The notes: a model not told the origin generated them from the sequence alone. A stretch of 64,000 nt of DNA from a bacterium 1XD42-76 (GCA_009917545.1 QZDW01000002.1:1-64000); one strand, 5' to 3'. Counted from the first letter of the stretch, positions 45,203 through 55,734 are shown. Numbers and translations: made by a program.

Positions 45203-47345
45203 CCTGTTTCCCGCCTCCATACAATTTTCCTTGTTTTGAAGCAGCCTTGCCCGCTTGACCCGCGCCTTGTGCTGCCTGCTTTTTATAGAACTTTGCCGCC
45301 TCATCAAAGTATGGCCGCAAAAGGGACTGATTATTCGCCTGTTTGACACCATTCGTCCTCAGAGTCACAAACCGCTCCAGCTTCTGCATGTATTCATCCG
45401 GCGTAATCGCCCCCTCTGCCACATACGTGAGCCCTTTCTCCCAGCTTGCTGTAAGCTCCGGATTCAAGAGCTGCTTCATAGAAGCACTGCATACATCGAA
45501 TACAATCTCACCCAGAAGCGTAGGCGTGATCACCTGTGTTTTCTTTGCCAGAGACAGATATTGAATATGGAACAGCTTTTTTAAAATTTCCGCCCTGGTA
45601 GCGCTCGTGCCAATGCCGCTTCCTTTGATCTGAGCGCGCAAATCCTCGTCCTCAATCAGCTGGCCGGCATTTTCCATTGCCAGAATCATGGAACCGGACG
45701 TATAACGCTTGGGCGGCGAGGTCTCCCCCTCTTTGATCTCAAGCTTTAAAAGCATAAGCTTCTGTCCTTTTTTCAGCCCGCCCAACATGGCAAGCAGCCC
45801 TTTGCCTTTATCATCCACAGGGTCAAGCTCCCGCTCAGCCTCCTGCCCGGCAGCTTTCCCGTTCTCCCCGCCATCCCTGACAGCACCAGAGCCTGCATCC
45901 TGGTTCTTTCCTGTATTTTTGGACGGCAGGGCCGCCACTTTCAGATACCCCTCCACTGCCAGCACCTTGTAGCCTGCGAAAAAATGCTCCCCCTGTTTTT
46001 CCACATTCAGAGAGAAACGCTGATAGACTGCCGGGGGATAGAAAATACTTAAAAATCTTCTGGTAATCAGCTCGTAGATCTTTAAGGAAAGAGGGGAAAG
46101 GCCGGAAAGTGCCGAAAGGCCCTGCCCGGTCGGTATGATCGCATAATGATCCGTGATCTGCTTATCATTTACGTATCTTGTCTTTGCAATTCCTTCATAG
46201 GTTTTACTTTTTAAAACCTCGGCGGCAAAAGGTGCAAGCGTCTGGAACTTTCCCAGACCGGCAATATTTTTATGGATTTCTTTGGCTACTGCCGAAGAAA
46301 GCACTCGAGCATCTGTCCTCGGATAGGTAACAAGCTTTTTCTCATACAGCTCCTGAACGATCTTTAACGTCTCATCAGGGCTGATTTTGAACATTTTTGA
46401 GCAGTCATTCTGGAGCTCAGCCAGGTTGTACAGTAAAGGAGGATTTTTCGTCTCCTTTTTCTTTTCCAGAGAAGTAACGGTCCCTTCCATCGGCTCTGCA
46501 GAAAGGAAATCAATCAACTCCTGCGCGCTTTTTTTCTCTTTCAAGCCGTTTTCCTTATAGAGGGCCGGCGTACCGAAATACCTGGAGCCCTCCACTGCTT
46601 TCCATTCAGCCTCTATGACTGCTGCTTCCTTCCCCGGCTGGTCGAAAGAGGCAATGACACGATAAAACGGTGTCTTGACAAAGCTGCGGATCTCGCGTTC
46701 CCTGCGCACCGTCATCCCAAGGACGCAGGTCATCACACGTCCGACTGAAATCACAGCACGCTTTTCTCTGAGATATGAGGCCACAGCAGGCCCGTACTTG
46801 AGCGTGAGTACACGGGAAAAATTGATTCCCATCAGATAATCCTCTTTGGCACGCAGATAGGCCGAGGCCGCCAGATCATCATATTCAGATAAATCCTTTG
46901 CGTTCTTGACCCCCCGTATGATCTCCTCCTCCGTCTGTGAATCAATCCACACACGGCGGCGCTTTTTCCCGCTCACACCAGACAACTGCTCCACAAGCCG
47001 GTAGATATATTCCCCTTCCCTCCCGGAGTCGGTACAAACATAGATGGTCTCCACATCCTGCCGCTTCATGAGCCCGCTGACAATCTCAAACTGCTTTTTC
47101 ACGTCGTTGATCACATGATACTTGAATTCCTTGGGCAGAAACGGCAGCGTATCCATCCGCCATCGCTTCAGATCCGGGTTATATTCCTCCGGATAGCTCA
47201 TCGTCACCAGATGCCCGACACACCAGGTCACGATGGCTGTCTCTGACTCCACATATCCGTCCCCGTTTCTCCCTTTCACGCCCAAAACACGGGCGAATTC
47301 ACGGGCTACGCTGGGCTTTTCCGCAATAAATAACGATTTTCCCAT
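45165..47345 (-). CDS. topB: DNA topoisomerase III
   Basis: 726 aa type IA topoisomerase. N-terminal TOPRIM (SLFIAEKPSVAREFARVLG; acidic triad in VCTDSGREGEYIYR), the catalytic Tyr in KLVTYPRTDARVL, and the GSGIGTSATRAEIL segment are intact. A Lys/Gly-rich linker near 505-540 and a C-terminal basic tail are variable. It relaxes and decatenates single-strand-containing DNA. Mobile-element-borne TopB proteins exist, but there are no conjugation genes here, so it looks chromosomal. Confidence 0.93.
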   Translation of the reverse strand: MGKSLFIAEKPSVAREFARVLGVKGRNGDGYVESETAIVTWCVGHLVTMSYPEEYNPDLKRWRMDTLPFLPKEFKYHVINDVKKQFEIVSGLMKRQDVETIYVCTDSGREGEYIYRLVEQLSGVSGKKRRRVWIDSQTEEEIIRGVKNAKDLSEYDDLAASAYLRAKEDYLMGINFSRVLTLKYGPAVASYLREKRAVISVGRVMTCVLGMTVRREREIRSFVKTPFYRVIASFDQPGKEAAVIEAEWKAVEGSRYFGTPALYKENGLKEKKSAQELIDFLSAEPMEGTVTSLEKKKETKNPPLLYNLAELQNDCSKMFKISPDETLKIVQELYEKKLVTYPRTDARVLSSAVAKEIHKNIAGLGKFQTLAPFAAEVLKSKTYEGIAKTRYVNDKQITDHYAIIPTGQGLSALSGLSPLSLKIYELITRRFLSIFYPPAVYQRFSLNVEKQGEHFFAGYKVLAVEGYLKVAALPSKNTGKNQDAGSGAVRDGGENGKAAGQEAERELDPVDDKGKGLLAMLGGLKKGQKLMLLKLEIKEGETSPPKRYTSGSMILAMENAGQLIEDEDLRAQIKGSGIGTSATRAEILKKLFHIQYLSLAKKTQVITPTLLGEIVFDVCSASMKQLLNPELTASWEKGLTYVAEGAITPDEYMQKLERFVTLRTNGVKQANNQSLLRPYFDEAAKFYKKQAAQGAGQAGKAASKQGKLYGGGKQDEKRGNENEVSL

Positions 47346-47348
47346 CTT

Positions 47349-48251
47349 CTACCTTTCTGCCTCTGTTCTCTGTCTGCCCGGCCTCAGCTCCGACAGCAGT
47401 ACGGCTGCAAACATAAGCGCACAGCCGATTAACATTTTTCCTGTCAGGCTCTCTTTTAAAAATATCACGGAAAACAGTGCTCCGAATACAGACTCCAGCG
47501 AGAGCAGGATGGAAGATGTATTCGCGCTCAGATATTTCTGCCCCACGTTCTGTAAAAGAAAGCCCAGCATTGTGGAAAACAAAGCCAGGTAGACGATACC
47601 GCCCAAAAGGCTTTGATCTGCCAGCACAGAAAAATCAAATCTGCCATCAAGAATCGGTGCCAGGCACCAGTTTAACACGGCAGCCACGGCAATCTGCACG
47701 ACGGTGAGAAAGACTGGATCAACAGCCTCTGTATAGCGGTCGATCATAATCAAATGCAGTGCGAAGCAGACACCGCACACCAAAGTCAGGATATCTCCGA
47801 GCTGGACTCCAATCTCACCTTCCAGAGACAAAAGCGCCAGACCCACGACCGCAATAAAAGCGGCCAGAAGATTGCCTGTCCCTGGCCGTTTCCTGTTAAT
47901 AAGCCAGTGAAAAAACGGCACCATAACGACATAAAGCGTTGTGATAAAGGCATTTTTGCTGGCTGTCGTGTACTTTAACCCATATGTCTGGAACAGATAC
48001 GCAAGCTCCAGCAAAATGCCCAGTACAATCCCGCAGGAAACACTTTCCCGGCTTGGCCGCCTGCAGCTTTTATGAAATACGGCAAACAACGCGGCAGCAG
48101 CGACCGTAAAACGAAATGCCAGAAGCCATGTGGGCGGAATCACGTCTACGGAATTTTTCATAATCACAAAGGCGCTGCCCCAGATCATGGTCGTAAGTAC
48201 CAGACCGGCGGCGGCAAATCCCTTCGTTTTCCTATTATATGATGTCTCCAT
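47349..48251 (-). CDS. EamA/DMT-family transporter
   Basis: 300 aa with ten membrane helices in two EamA repeats. Repeat 1 begins AAGLVLTTMIWGSAFVIMKN; repeat 2 ends with SILLSLESVFGALFSVIFLKE followed by GCALMFAAVLLSELR. The family exports amino acids or metabolites such as drugs and nucleotide sugars; the substrate is unknown. It starts 3 bp before topB begins, so both share a transcript. Confidence 0.88.
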   Translation of the reverse strand: METSYNRKTKGFAAAGLVLTTMIWGSAFVIMKNSVDVIPPTWLLAFRFTVAAAALFAVFHKSCRRPSRESVSCGIVLGILLELAYLFQTYGLKYTTASKNAFITTLYVVMVPFFHWLINRKRPGTGNLLAAFIAVVGLALLSLEGEIGVQLGDILTLVCGVCFALHLIMIDRYTEAVDPVFLTVVQIAVAAVLNWCLAPILDGRFDFSVLADQSLLGGIVYLALFSTMLGFLLQNVGQKYLSANTSSILLSLESVFGALFSVIFLKESLTGKMLIGCALMFAAVLLSELRPGRQRTEAER

Positions 48252-48307
48252 TCACTCTTATCCTTCGATATTCCTATTACACAAAAACCGTCCGAAACGT
48301 GGAACCA

Positions 48308-49378
48308 TTACACTGCGCCAAAAGGCATGCGGCGCACGCCGAACCGGTAGCAGGTCACGCTTTGAAAGCGCTCCCCTGCCTGCAGAATGGGGGACGGAAA
48401 CCATGCTTTATTGAGCGAGTCGGGATAAAACTGCGTCTCGAAGCACATACCGCTTCGTTTGCCGTAGAACGCTCCGTTCTTTCCTCCTTCCTCCTTCAGG
48501 AAATTGCCGGTATAGAACTGGATTCCGGGCAGGTCGGTGAGAACCTCCATGTATCTGCCGCTCTCCGGATGAAAAGCAGAGGCCGCCATGCCGCAGGTTC
48601 CTGCCTCATGCTCCAGGCACCAGTTATGGTCATAACCTCCTGCCTGCTTCATCTGGAGATCATCCGCGTCAATTTCCAGACCAACCTCCTTTTCCTCTCT
48701 GAAATCCATCGGTGTGCCCCCGACGCTTAAAATCTCTCCAGTCGGGATAGAATCTGCAAAGGAAGGGGTAAAAAAGCCGGATAAGATCCGCACCCTGTGG
48801 CCGCAGACGCTGCCTGAATCATGCCCTCCCAGGTTAAAATATGCGTGATTCGTGAGGTTCATCGGCGTTGCCTGGTCGCAGGACGCCTGATACGTAATCT
48901 CCACGCAGTCCTCCTCTGTCAGGCGGTAGCAGACAGAAATGCTGGCATTGCCGGGGAAACCCTGATCATTGTCCGGGCTCTCAAGCGTAAAGGTGACACT
49001 GTTTTCCTCCTCACAGACCCTGGAAGCCCAGAAACGTTTTTCAAAGAAATCCAGTCCGCTGTGGAGGTTATTTTCGCCATTATTTTTCTGCAGATGATAG
49101 CTCTTTCCTTTCAGAGTAAATGCCGCGCCGCCGGTTCTGTTCGCCACTCTGCCCACCACTGCGCCGAAGTGCGGCCCGTTCCTGAGATATCCGTCCATAT
49201 CGTCATAGCCGAGAAGGATATCGTCCAGCTTCCCGTCACGGTCCGGCACCAGCATATTCACCCACACAGCGCCCAGCTCTGAAAAGGAAGCCGAAAGTCC
49301 ATGCAGATTTGTAATCGTGTACAGAGCAGCCTCTCTCCCGTCCGGCATCACGCCGAACTTCTGCTTTTGAATTGCCAT
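48308..49378 (-). CDS. galM: aldose 1-epimerase (galactose mutarotase)
   Basis: 356 aa, normal length. Interconverts alpha and beta anomers of galactose or glucose. Catalytic His in NLTNHAYFNLGG, substrate-site GRVANRT, HSGLDFFEKRFW and the GGYDHNW region, with a Glu in the C-terminal LPGIQFYTGNFL segment region. Cytosolic. It lies between asd and the DMT exporter with no sugar operon beside it. Confidence 0.92.
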   Translation of the reverse strand: MAIQKQKFGVMPDGREAALYTITNLHGLSASFSELGAVWVNMLVPDRDGKLDDILLGYDDMDGYLRNGPHFGAVVGRVANRTGGAAFTLKGKSYHLQKNNGENNLHSGLDFFEKRFWASRVCEEENSVTFTLESPDNDQGFPGNASISVCYRLTEEDCVEITYQASCDQATPMNLTNHAYFNLGGHDSGSVCGHRVRILSGFFTPSFADSIPTGEILSVGGTPMDFREEKEVGLEIDADDLQMKQAGGYDHNWCLEHEAGTCGMAASAFHPESGRYMEVLTDLPGIQFYTGNFLKEEGGKNGAFYGKRSGMCFETQFYPDSLNKAWFPSPILQAGERFQSVTCYRFGVRRMPFGAV

Positions 49379-49462
49379 CTCATATTCTCCTTATATCGTT
49401 TCCCGCCTCTGTGCCTGACAGGCACAGGACCAGCCTCTGCTTCTTATGGCCTCTGCCTGGTC

Positions 49463-50542
49463 TCATTCCATATATCCCTGCTTTGTAAGCAGCTCCGCGC
49501 ACAGAAGCGCTCCCCCGGCCGCGCCGCGAAGCGTATTATGGGAGAGACCGATAAACTTCCAGTCGTAGACGGTATCCTCTCTCAGCCTGCCCACAGAAAT
49601 CCCCATCCCGCGCTCATAATCCACATCAATAGAAACCTGCGGGCGATTCTCCTCCTCTAAATAACGGATCAGCTGCTTCGGGGCACTCGGCAGGCCAAGC
49701 TCCTGGGGAAGCCCGCGGAACTTGCAAAGCCGGTCAATCAGCTTCTCTTTGGACGGGTTTTTTCTGAATTTTACAAACACAGAGGCCGTGTGGCCGTTCA
49801 GGACCGGAATGCGGATGCACTGGCACGTAATCAACGGCTCCTTTGCCTTTACGATTACGCCGCCTTCTACTCTGCCCCAGATCTTAAGCGGCTCCTGCTC
49901 GCTCTTTTCCTCTTCCCCGCCAATATAGGGGATTACGTTGCCCTCCATCTCCGGCCAGTCCTTCAATGTCTTTCCTGCACCGGAAACTGCCTGGTATGTC
50001 GAGGCCACCACTTCGTAGGGCTCAAATTCTTTCCACGCTGAGAGAACCGGCGTATAGCTCTGTATGGAACAGTTCGGCTTGACGGCGATAAAGCCGCGTT
50101 TCGTTCCCAGGCGCTTTCTCTGATATTCAATGACGGCAAAATGCTCCGGATTCAGTTCCGGTATTACCATTGGCACGTCCGGCGTCCAACGGTGGGCGCT
50201 GTTATTGGAGACAACCGGGACCTCCGCCCTCGCATATGCCTCCTCGATGGCGCGGATTTCATCCTTTGTCATATCAACGGCGCTGAACACAAAATCGACC
50301 TCTCCGGCAATCCGCTCCACCTCATTGACATTCATGACAGTCAGCGCTTGGACCGCATCCGGAATCGGGCACTCTAATTTCCAGCGCCCGCGCACTGCCT
50401 CTTCATACGTCATCCCCGCAGAACGCGGACTTGCCGCTGCCACTGTCACTTCATACCACGGATGTCCGGCCAGCAGGGAGAGAAATCTCTGTCCCACCAT
50501 CCCAGTGGCGCCCAAAACGCCGACTCTCAACTTTTTTTCCAT
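49463..50542 (-). CDS. asd: aspartate-semialdehyde dehydrogenase
   Basis: 359 aa. Converts aspartyl phosphate to aspartate semialdehyde in the lysine, threonine and methionine pathway. NADP site VLGATGMVGQRFL, catalytic Cys in VKPNCSIQS, substrate-site region YQAVSGAGKT, and a His-containing IPVLNGHTASVFV segment. The sequence is of the archaeal/fungal-like Asd type, which is common in Clostridia, not the E. coli type. No lysine riboswitch or T-box is visible upstream. Confidence 0.93.
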   Translation of the reverse strand: MEKKLRVGVLGATGMVGQRFLSLLAGHPWYEVTVAAASPRSAGMTYEEAVRGRWKLECPIPDAVQALTVMNVNEVERIAGEVDFVFSAVDMTKDEIRAIEEAYARAEVPVVSNNSAHRWTPDVPMVIPELNPEHFAVIEYQRKRLGTKRGFIAVKPNCSIQSYTPVLSAWKEFEPYEVVASTYQAVSGAGKTLKDWPEMEGNVIPYIGGEEEKSEQEPLKIWGRVEGGVIVKAKEPLITCQCIRIPVLNGHTASVFVKFRKNPSKEKLIDRLCKFRGLPQELGLPSAPKQLIRYLEEENRPQVSIDVDYERGMGISVGRLREDTVYDWKFIGLSHNTLRGAAGGALLCAELLTKQGYME

Positions 50543-50573
50543 AATTGTCTCCTCCTCACAACGCGTTGCTCCT

Positions 50574-52811
50574 TTACCGCTTCTGGACGGGCGTACCCTT
50601 TCCGTCTCTTTTTGCGGACTTAAGCCGGTTTAGATGTACCTCTTTTTCCTTATACTGTATCACGCCGTCTGCCCCCGGCAGATAAACATGCTCCAAAATG
50701 TCCCCGTCGTCTAACTTCATCCCCCGCACACCGCGGCTGTTCTTTTTTAACATCGGGATCTCTGCAAGGGCAAATTTAAGAAATACTCCTTTTTGTGTCT
50801 GTAATACGACATCGGTCTCCTCACCCGGGTCGCGCACCACTGTCAGCCGGTCTCCCTCCAAAAGCTTTGTTGCCGCCACGGCACGGTTGGCTGTGATAAG
50901 CTCCTCTCCCGGCACCAGCTTCACCATCGCCTGTCCAGTGGCAAATAACAGGGTGCGCCCGGCAAGGGACGACATCGGACACACCATAAGGATCTGTTCT
51001 TTGGAGCCTTCAAATTTACTCAGATTATCCAGAGGTACGCCCTTGTCCTTTACCTTTAGGGCCGGGAGCTCATGCGCCTTTACCTGATATAATACGCCGC
51101 GGTCTGTGAAAAAGCACAGACGGTCATCTGTCATGACTGGAACCACATAGACATTTTCTGCCAAAACCGTCTCCTGGTTGCGTTCATAGGCCCCCTTATC
51201 AAGCGCCTTACAGTATCCGAAACGGTCCATGACAAATACCGTCTCCCTGGCGGCTTCCTTTTCCTCCTCATAGACGATCTCCTCACTGTCCTCGAGAAGC
51301 GTCCTGCGCGGAAAGCCAAACTCTTGTTTGATTGCTGCCAGATCTTCTTTGATCACCGTATCCATATTTTTCTGGCTCGATAAAATATGGCGGTACTCAC
51401 GAATCTTCTTCAGCGTCTCTTTATAGGACTTCTGCAGCGCAAGAATCTCCAGTCCGATTAACCGGTAAAGCCGCATTTCCAAAATTGCTGTCGCCTGGCG
51501 TTCTGTAAAGCGGAGCTTTTTTGCATCCTCTGAAAAGCCCTCTGTGCGGAATTTAATGTTGGCTGTATTTCCTGTCATCAGGCAGTCCTTGGCATCCTTC
51601 ATGCTCTTAGACCCGCGCAGCACAGCGATAATCAGGTCAATGATATCACAGGCCTCGATTAATCCTTCCTGTATCTCCTTCTTTTCCAGCTCCCTATCCA
51701 GAAGTACCTTGTACTTGCGTGTCATGTTTTTATACTGGAACTCCAGAAAGGTATTCAGGATCTGCTTCAGATTCATCGTCTCCGGCCTGCCGTTATCAAT
51801 CGCCAGCATATTGACACCGTATGTATCTTCCAGCTTGGTCTTTTTATATAGGATATTCTTGATCTTATTGACATCCGCGTCCTTCTTAAGCTCTAACACG
51901 ATGCGAATGCCTTCCTTATTAGACTGGTTGGAGATATCCACCACATCCGGAAGCTTCCGGTTCTCTGCAAGCTCCGCCACATCCGACAGAAACTTATTGA
52001 TACCTGTGCCGATCATCGTATAGGGGATCTCCGTAATCACCAGCTTATCGCGGTCCGTCTTGCGCCGTCCGAGCTCCACCTCAATCTTCCCGCGGAGTTT
52101 CATCCGCCCCGCCCCGGTCTCATAGATGGCAAGAAGCCCGCTCTGATTGGCAACGATCCCACCGGTAGGAAAATCCGGCCCCGGCATGTATTCCATCAGA
52201 TCCTTTACCGTCATGGTGCGGTTGTCGATATATGCGCTGACTGCGTCGATGACCTCCCCCAGGTTATGCGGGGGGATGCTGGTGCTCATGCCGACTGCGA
52301 TTCCCTCGGCGCCATTGACTAAAAGATTCGGCACGCGTACCGGAAGCACCTCTGGTTCTTTTTCTGTTTCATCGTAATTTGGTATGAAATCTACCGTCTT
52401 ATCGAGATCCTTTAAATAGACTTCTTCGGCGAATTTCTGGAGCCTGGCTTCCGTATAGCGCATGGCGGCCGCCCCGTCTCCTTCGATCGAACCGAAATTC
52501 CCGTGGCCGTCCACAAGTGTCATGCCCTTTTTAAAATCCTGGGACAGGACGACAAGCGTCTCATAGATCGAACTGTCTCCGTGCGGGTGATATTTACCCA
52601 TCGTATCACCGACAATACGCGCAGACTTGCGGTGAGGCTTGTCATGATCCAGATGAAGCTCTCCCATATCATAAAGTACGCGTCTCTGTACCGGTTTCAG
52701 CCCGTCCCTCGCATCCGGAATTGCCCTCGCCGTGATCACGCTCATCGAGTAATCCAGATAGCTCTTCTGCATCTCTTCGGAGTACTCTGTCCTCAAAATC
52801 TTCTCACCCAT
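50574..52811 (-). CDS. parC: type IIA topoisomerase subunit A (ParC-like)
   Basis: About 745 aa. Breakage-reunion core with catalytic Tyr119 in [12 protein letters not shown], and the quinolone region [10 protein letters not shown] with Ser80 and Glu84 in the E. coli ParC numbering. The C-terminal beta-pinwheel has repeats ([30 protein letters not shown]) but no clear GyrA box, and the protein is shorter than GyrA, so ParC of topoisomerase IV is preferred. AAGGAGAG precedes the ATG at 52811. Downstream of parE with about 107 bp between. Confidence 0.9.
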   Translation of the reverse strand: MGEKILRTEYSEEMQKSYLDYSMSVITARAIPDARDGLKPVQRRVLYDMGELHLDHDKPHRKSARIVGDTMGKYHPHGDSSIYETLVVLSQDFKKGMTLVDGHGNFGSIEGDGAAAMRYTEARLQKFAEEVYLKDLDKTVDFIPNYDETEKEPEVLPVRVPNLLVNGAEGIAVGMSTSIPPHNLGEVIDAVSAYIDNRTMTVKDLMEYMPGPDFPTGGIVANQSGLLAIYETGAGRMKLRGKIEVELGRRKTDRDKLVITEIPYTMIGTGINKFLSDVAELAENRKLPDVVDISNQSNKEGIRIVLELKKDADVNKIKNILYKKTKLEDTYGVNMLAIDNGRPETMNLKQILNTFLEFQYKNMTRKYKVLLDRELEKKEIQEGLIEACDIIDLIIAVLRGSKSMKDAKDCLMTGNTANIKFRTEGFSEDAKKLRFTERQATAILEMRLYRLIGLEILALQKSYKETLKKIREYRHILSSQKNMDTVIKEDLAAIKQEFGFPRRTLLEDSEEIVYEEEKEAARETVFVMDRFGYCKALDKGAYERNQETVLAENVYVVPVMTDDRLCFFTDRGVLYQVKAHELPALKVKDKGVPLDNLSKFEGSKEQILMVCPMSSLAGRTLLFATGQAMVKLVPGEELITANRAVAATKLLEGDRLTVVRDPGEETDVVLQTQKGVFLKFALAEIPMLKKNSRGVRGMKLDDGDILEHVYLPGADGVIQYKEKEVHLNRLKSAKRDGKGTPVQKR

Positions 52812-52918
52812 CCAATTTCTCTCCTTCTGTCCACGCAATCCCCGGCTTCTCTCCAATCTCCCCTTCGGCCCGCAAAGCTTCTGCCGTTTCCACCTTTATG
52901 CGTTTAAAAATGCAGCAC

Positions 52919-54838
52919 TCAGGCATCAATCATCGCCTCGTCCGCATGTTCATAAATGAATTTCCGTCTGGGCGGCACATCACTTCCCATCAAGAGCTCT
53001 GTCACCTCGCTCGCAAGCCTTGCATCCTCGATCTCCACCCGTTTTAATACCCGATTCTCCGGATTGAGCGTTGTTTCCCACAGCTGGTCTGCATCCATCT
53101 CACCGAGTCCTTTGTAGCGCTGGAGCGTAAATTCTCCCTTGTGGCCTCTTCTGTATTCCTCTAACGCCTTGTCATCATAAAGATACTGCTCATCCCCGCG
53201 CTTGGGCACAACCTTATAGAGCGGCGGCATGGCAATATAGACATGGCCGTCATAGATCAGCTCCGGCATAAACCGGTACAGAAACGTTAAAAGCAATGTA
53301 TCAATATGGCTCCCGTCCACATCGGCATCCGTCATCAGCACGATCTTGTCATATCGAAGTTTCGTAATGTCGAAATCATTGCCGTAGCCCTCGGAAAATC
53401 CGCACCCAAAGGCATTAATCATGGTCTTAATCTCTCCATTGGCCAGGACTTTATCCATCGAGGCCTTTTCCACATTGAGGATCTTACCGCGTATTGGCAG
53501 AATCGCCTGAAACTGACGGTCCCGCCCCATCTTGGCCGAGCCTCCGGCAGAATCTCCCTCGACAATGAAAATCTCACATTTGGATGGGTCGCGGCTCTCG
53601 CAGTTGGCGAGCTTTCCATTGCTGTCAAAGGAAAACTTTGATTTGGACAGCATATTAACGCGCGCCTTCTCCTCCGCTCTGCGGATCCTGGCTGACTTCT
53701 CCGCACAGCCGATGATGGCCTTAAGCGTCTCCAGATTGCGGTCAAAAAACAACGTGAGCTCCTCGCCGCTCTTGGTAAATACAGCCTTTGTCGCGTCAGC
53801 ACTGGCAAGCTTTGTCTTGGTCTGGCCTTCGAAAATCGGATCCGGATGCTTAATCGCCACGACTGCCGTCATGCCGTTTCGCGTATCCGCGCCTGTAAAA
53901 TTAGCATCCTTTTCCTTCAAAATCCCCAGCTCGCGGGCATACGAATTCATCAATGTGGTAAACTTTGTCTTAAAGCCTACGAGATGCGTTCCGCCCTCCT
54001 GCGTAAAAATATTGTTACAAAAGCCCAGCACGTTCTCCTCAAAGGCATCGACAAACTGAAATGCCGCCTCGATCTCAATATCATCCATCGTGGCCTTAAA
54101 ATAAACCGGCTCGTGAACCGGCTCCTTCCCGTCATTTAACTCCCTCACATACGCCACGATCCCGTCCGGCTCGGAAAAATCAACGGATTCCTCCTCGCCG
54201 GCTCTCCGGTTCTCATAGTGGATCACCAGGCCGGGATTCAGATACGCGGACTCATGAAGGCGGCTCTTCAGCCAGTCAGCCTTAAATCTCGTCTTTTCAA
54301 AAATCGTCGCATCCGGCAGGAAATTGATCTCTGTGCCTGTCTCCTTCGTCCTCCCGGCTACAGGAAGAAGCCCGCCGGAGAGCTCTGCCACCGGAATTCC
54401 CTTTTCATATTCATCATAATGGATCTGATTGTTCCGAAAAATCCGGATCTTAAGCCGCTCTGACAAAGCATTCACCACCGAAGATCCCACCCCGTGCAGG
54501 CCGCCGCTCGTCTTATAAGAGCTGTTGTCAAACTTTCCGCCCGCATGAAGCGTGGAAAGCACCACACGCTCCGCAGAAACGCCCTTCTTATGCATCTCCA
54601 CCGGAATTCCCCGGCCGTTATCCCTCACGGTACAGGAGCCGTCCGCCTCCAGGATCACAGACACCTCCGTACAAAACCCAGCCAGGTGCTCGTCCACCGC
54701 ATTGTCTACGATCTCATAAATCAAATGGTTTAAGCCCTTGGTGCCGACATCGCCGATGTACATTCCGGGGCGCTTCCGCACTGCCTCCAGCCCCTCCAAA
54801 ACAGTAATGCTGTCAGCATTATACTGCGCTTTCGCCAT
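52919..54838 (-). CDS. parE: type IIA topoisomerase subunit B (ParE-like)
   Basis: About 639 aa. GHKL ATPase (EIVDNAVDEHLAG, DNGRGIPVE, GGLHGVGSSVVNAL), transducer with the K-loop region (QTKTKLASADATK), TOPRIM with EGDSAGGSAKMGRDR and LMTDADVDGSHI, and the C-terminal RYKGLGEMDADQLWETT. Length and the neighbouring parC indicate topoisomerase IV, although GyrB cannot be strictly excluded. GGAGG precedes the ATG at 54838. Confidence 0.9.
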   Translation of the reverse strand: MAKAQYNADSITVLEGLEAVRKRPGMYIGDVGTKGLNHLIYEIVDNAVDEHLAGFCTEVSVILEADGSCTVRDNGRGIPVEMHKKGVSAERVVLSTLHAGGKFDNSSYKTSGGLHGVGSSVVNALSERLKIRIFRNNQIHYDEYEKGIPVAELSGGLLPVAGRTKETGTEINFLPDATIFEKTRFKADWLKSRLHESAYLNPGLVIHYENRRAGEEESVDFSEPDGIVAYVRELNDGKEPVHEPVYFKATMDDIEIEAAFQFVDAFEENVLGFCNNIFTQEGGTHLVGFKTKFTTLMNSYARELGILKEKDANFTGADTRNGMTAVVAIKHPDPIFEGQTKTKLASADATKAVFTKSGEELTLFFDRNLETLKAIIGCAEKSARIRRAEEKARVNMLSKSKFSFDSNGKLANCESRDPSKCEIFIVEGDSAGGSAKMGRDRQFQAILPIRGKILNVEKASMDKVLANGEIKTMINAFGCGFSEGYGNDFDITKLRYDKIVLMTDADVDGSHIDTLLLTFLYRFMPELIYDGHVYIAMPPLYKVVPKRGDEQYLYDDKALEEYRRGHKGEFTLQRYKGLGEMDADQLWETTLNPENRVLKRVEIEDARLASEVTELLMGSDVPPRRKFIYEHADEAMIDA

Positions 54839-54870
54839 GCGATACCTCCAAATCAAGTGTAGTACGTACC

Positions 54871-54900
54871 ATTATACACTCACTCCCCCCAATTTTGCAA
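54871..54900 (-). promoter_or_regulatory. sigma-A promoter of parE-parC
   Basis: Minus strand TTGCAA (54900-54895), 18-base spacer, TATAAT (54876-54871), about 30 bp before the parE ATG. Confidence 0.65.
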
Positions 54901-54981
54901 CCCAATTTCCACAAACTCTCAAAAAAATCGAAAATATGTTCTTTTTCTTTCTGTTGCTGCGGACTGTTTGAAAATGGATCA

Positions 54982-55050
54982 GGTAAACTTCCGTACGCCC
55001 ATATGTGAAAGCGTCTCCATGAAAGAAAGGCAAAAACGAATCAGGAGTAT
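54982..55050 (+). repeat. possible diverged copy of the dispersed repeat
   Basis: AACTTCCGTACGCCCATATG then AAAGCGTCTCCATGAAAGAA aligns with the repeat core AACCTTCCTGCGCCCACAGG...AAGCGTGCTGCCATGAATGA with about three quarters identity and small gaps. Downstream similarity fades. The match is suggestive only. Confidence 0.3.
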
Positions 55051-55054
55051 AGGA

Positions 55055-55086
55055 AAAGCTGCTGGCGTTTTGTTGCCAGCAGCTTT
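55055..55086 (-). terminator. intrinsic terminator after the choline-binding remnant
   Basis: AAAGCTGCTGGC and GCCAGCAGCTTT form a 12-bp perfect stem with an eight-base loop. On the minus strand it is followed by TTCC after CTTTT, in the right place to end the gene remnant stopping at 55127. Confidence 0.75.
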
Positions 55087-55126
55087 AGAAATTCAGAAAA
55101 AATCTTGATTATAAGGTTAAGCTGTG

Positions 55127-55490
55127 TTACGGAACCCAGACCCCATCCGCGTTTACGGGACAGCCGTCAGGTGTGGTGGTATTGGTAAGCATATAGCCGT
55201 CTGCACCCATATAGTACCATAAACCACTGACTGGTGACTGATACCACTGGTTTGTCAGGTAAGTACCATCTGGATTTTCAATCCACCAGCCTTTCTCATT
55301 TTGTTTCCATGACGGCGCAGCATTTTGGGTTGTTGGGATGGTCTGGCCAGTAAGACGGGCAATGATAGCATCCAGTTCAGCCGCATCTGCTCCCTTGCCG
55401 CCCCAAATGCAGGTATCCCTCGTGAAAAAGGATGGCGACCACGGTTTTTAACTGTCTTTCCCTCTTTCTGCAGGTAACTCCTGCTTTCTG
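55127..55490 (-). pseudogene. C-terminal remnant of a choline-binding-type cell-wall protein
   Basis: An open minus-strand frame with no start encodes about 120 residues: KGADAAELDAIIARLTGQT, then two cell-wall-binding repeats rich in Trp, Gly and Tyr (GWWIENPDGTYLTNQWYQ, LWYYMGADGYMLTNTTTPDG) and the end VNADGVWVP. Such repeats bind choline or other wall polymers and sit at the C-terminus of amidases and lysozymes. A stop (TAA) lies upstream in frame near 55450 and no catalytic domain remains, so this is a truncated gene. Confidence 0.7.
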
Positions 55491-55550
55491 GTAATTTTGC
55501 CGTTTTGGATCTACATGTTTTAAAGATAAAAGCCAAAATCGAAGAAATAA

Positions 55551-55589
55551 AAAAAGACTACAAGCACGGCAAACAAATCGTAGTCTTTT
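55551..55589 (-). terminator. strong hairpin with T-tract on the minus strand
   Basis: AAAAAGACTAC pairs with GTAGTCTTTT around an 18-base loop; on the minus strand seven T residues follow. No gene is seen just upstream on the minus strand (55590-55776), so it may end a small unannotated transcript or be a relic of the truncated choline-binding gene region. Confidence 0.6.
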
Positions 55590-55706
55590 CAAACTCCGAC
55601 TTCTCACTTCATCTCGATTCATTCGTAAAAATACCGCTTCCGCTTTCCTCTTTTCCCTTACCCGCAGCAAAAATATTGCCACAATGATTTTCTCACCCAA
55701 AACCCA

Positions 55707-55734
55707 TTGCTTTTTCACCGGAATCTGCTATATT
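55707..55734 (+). promoter_or_regulatory. promoter of the chromate transporter pair
   Basis: TTGCTT (55707-55712), 16-base spacer, TATATT (55729-55734); about 42 bp before the ATG at 55777. Confidence 0.5.

Noticed and set aside
45165-47345. TopB as a marker of an integrative conjugative element
   Set aside because: No relaxase, VirB4/VirD4 or integrase genes in the window; neighbours are housekeeping genes.
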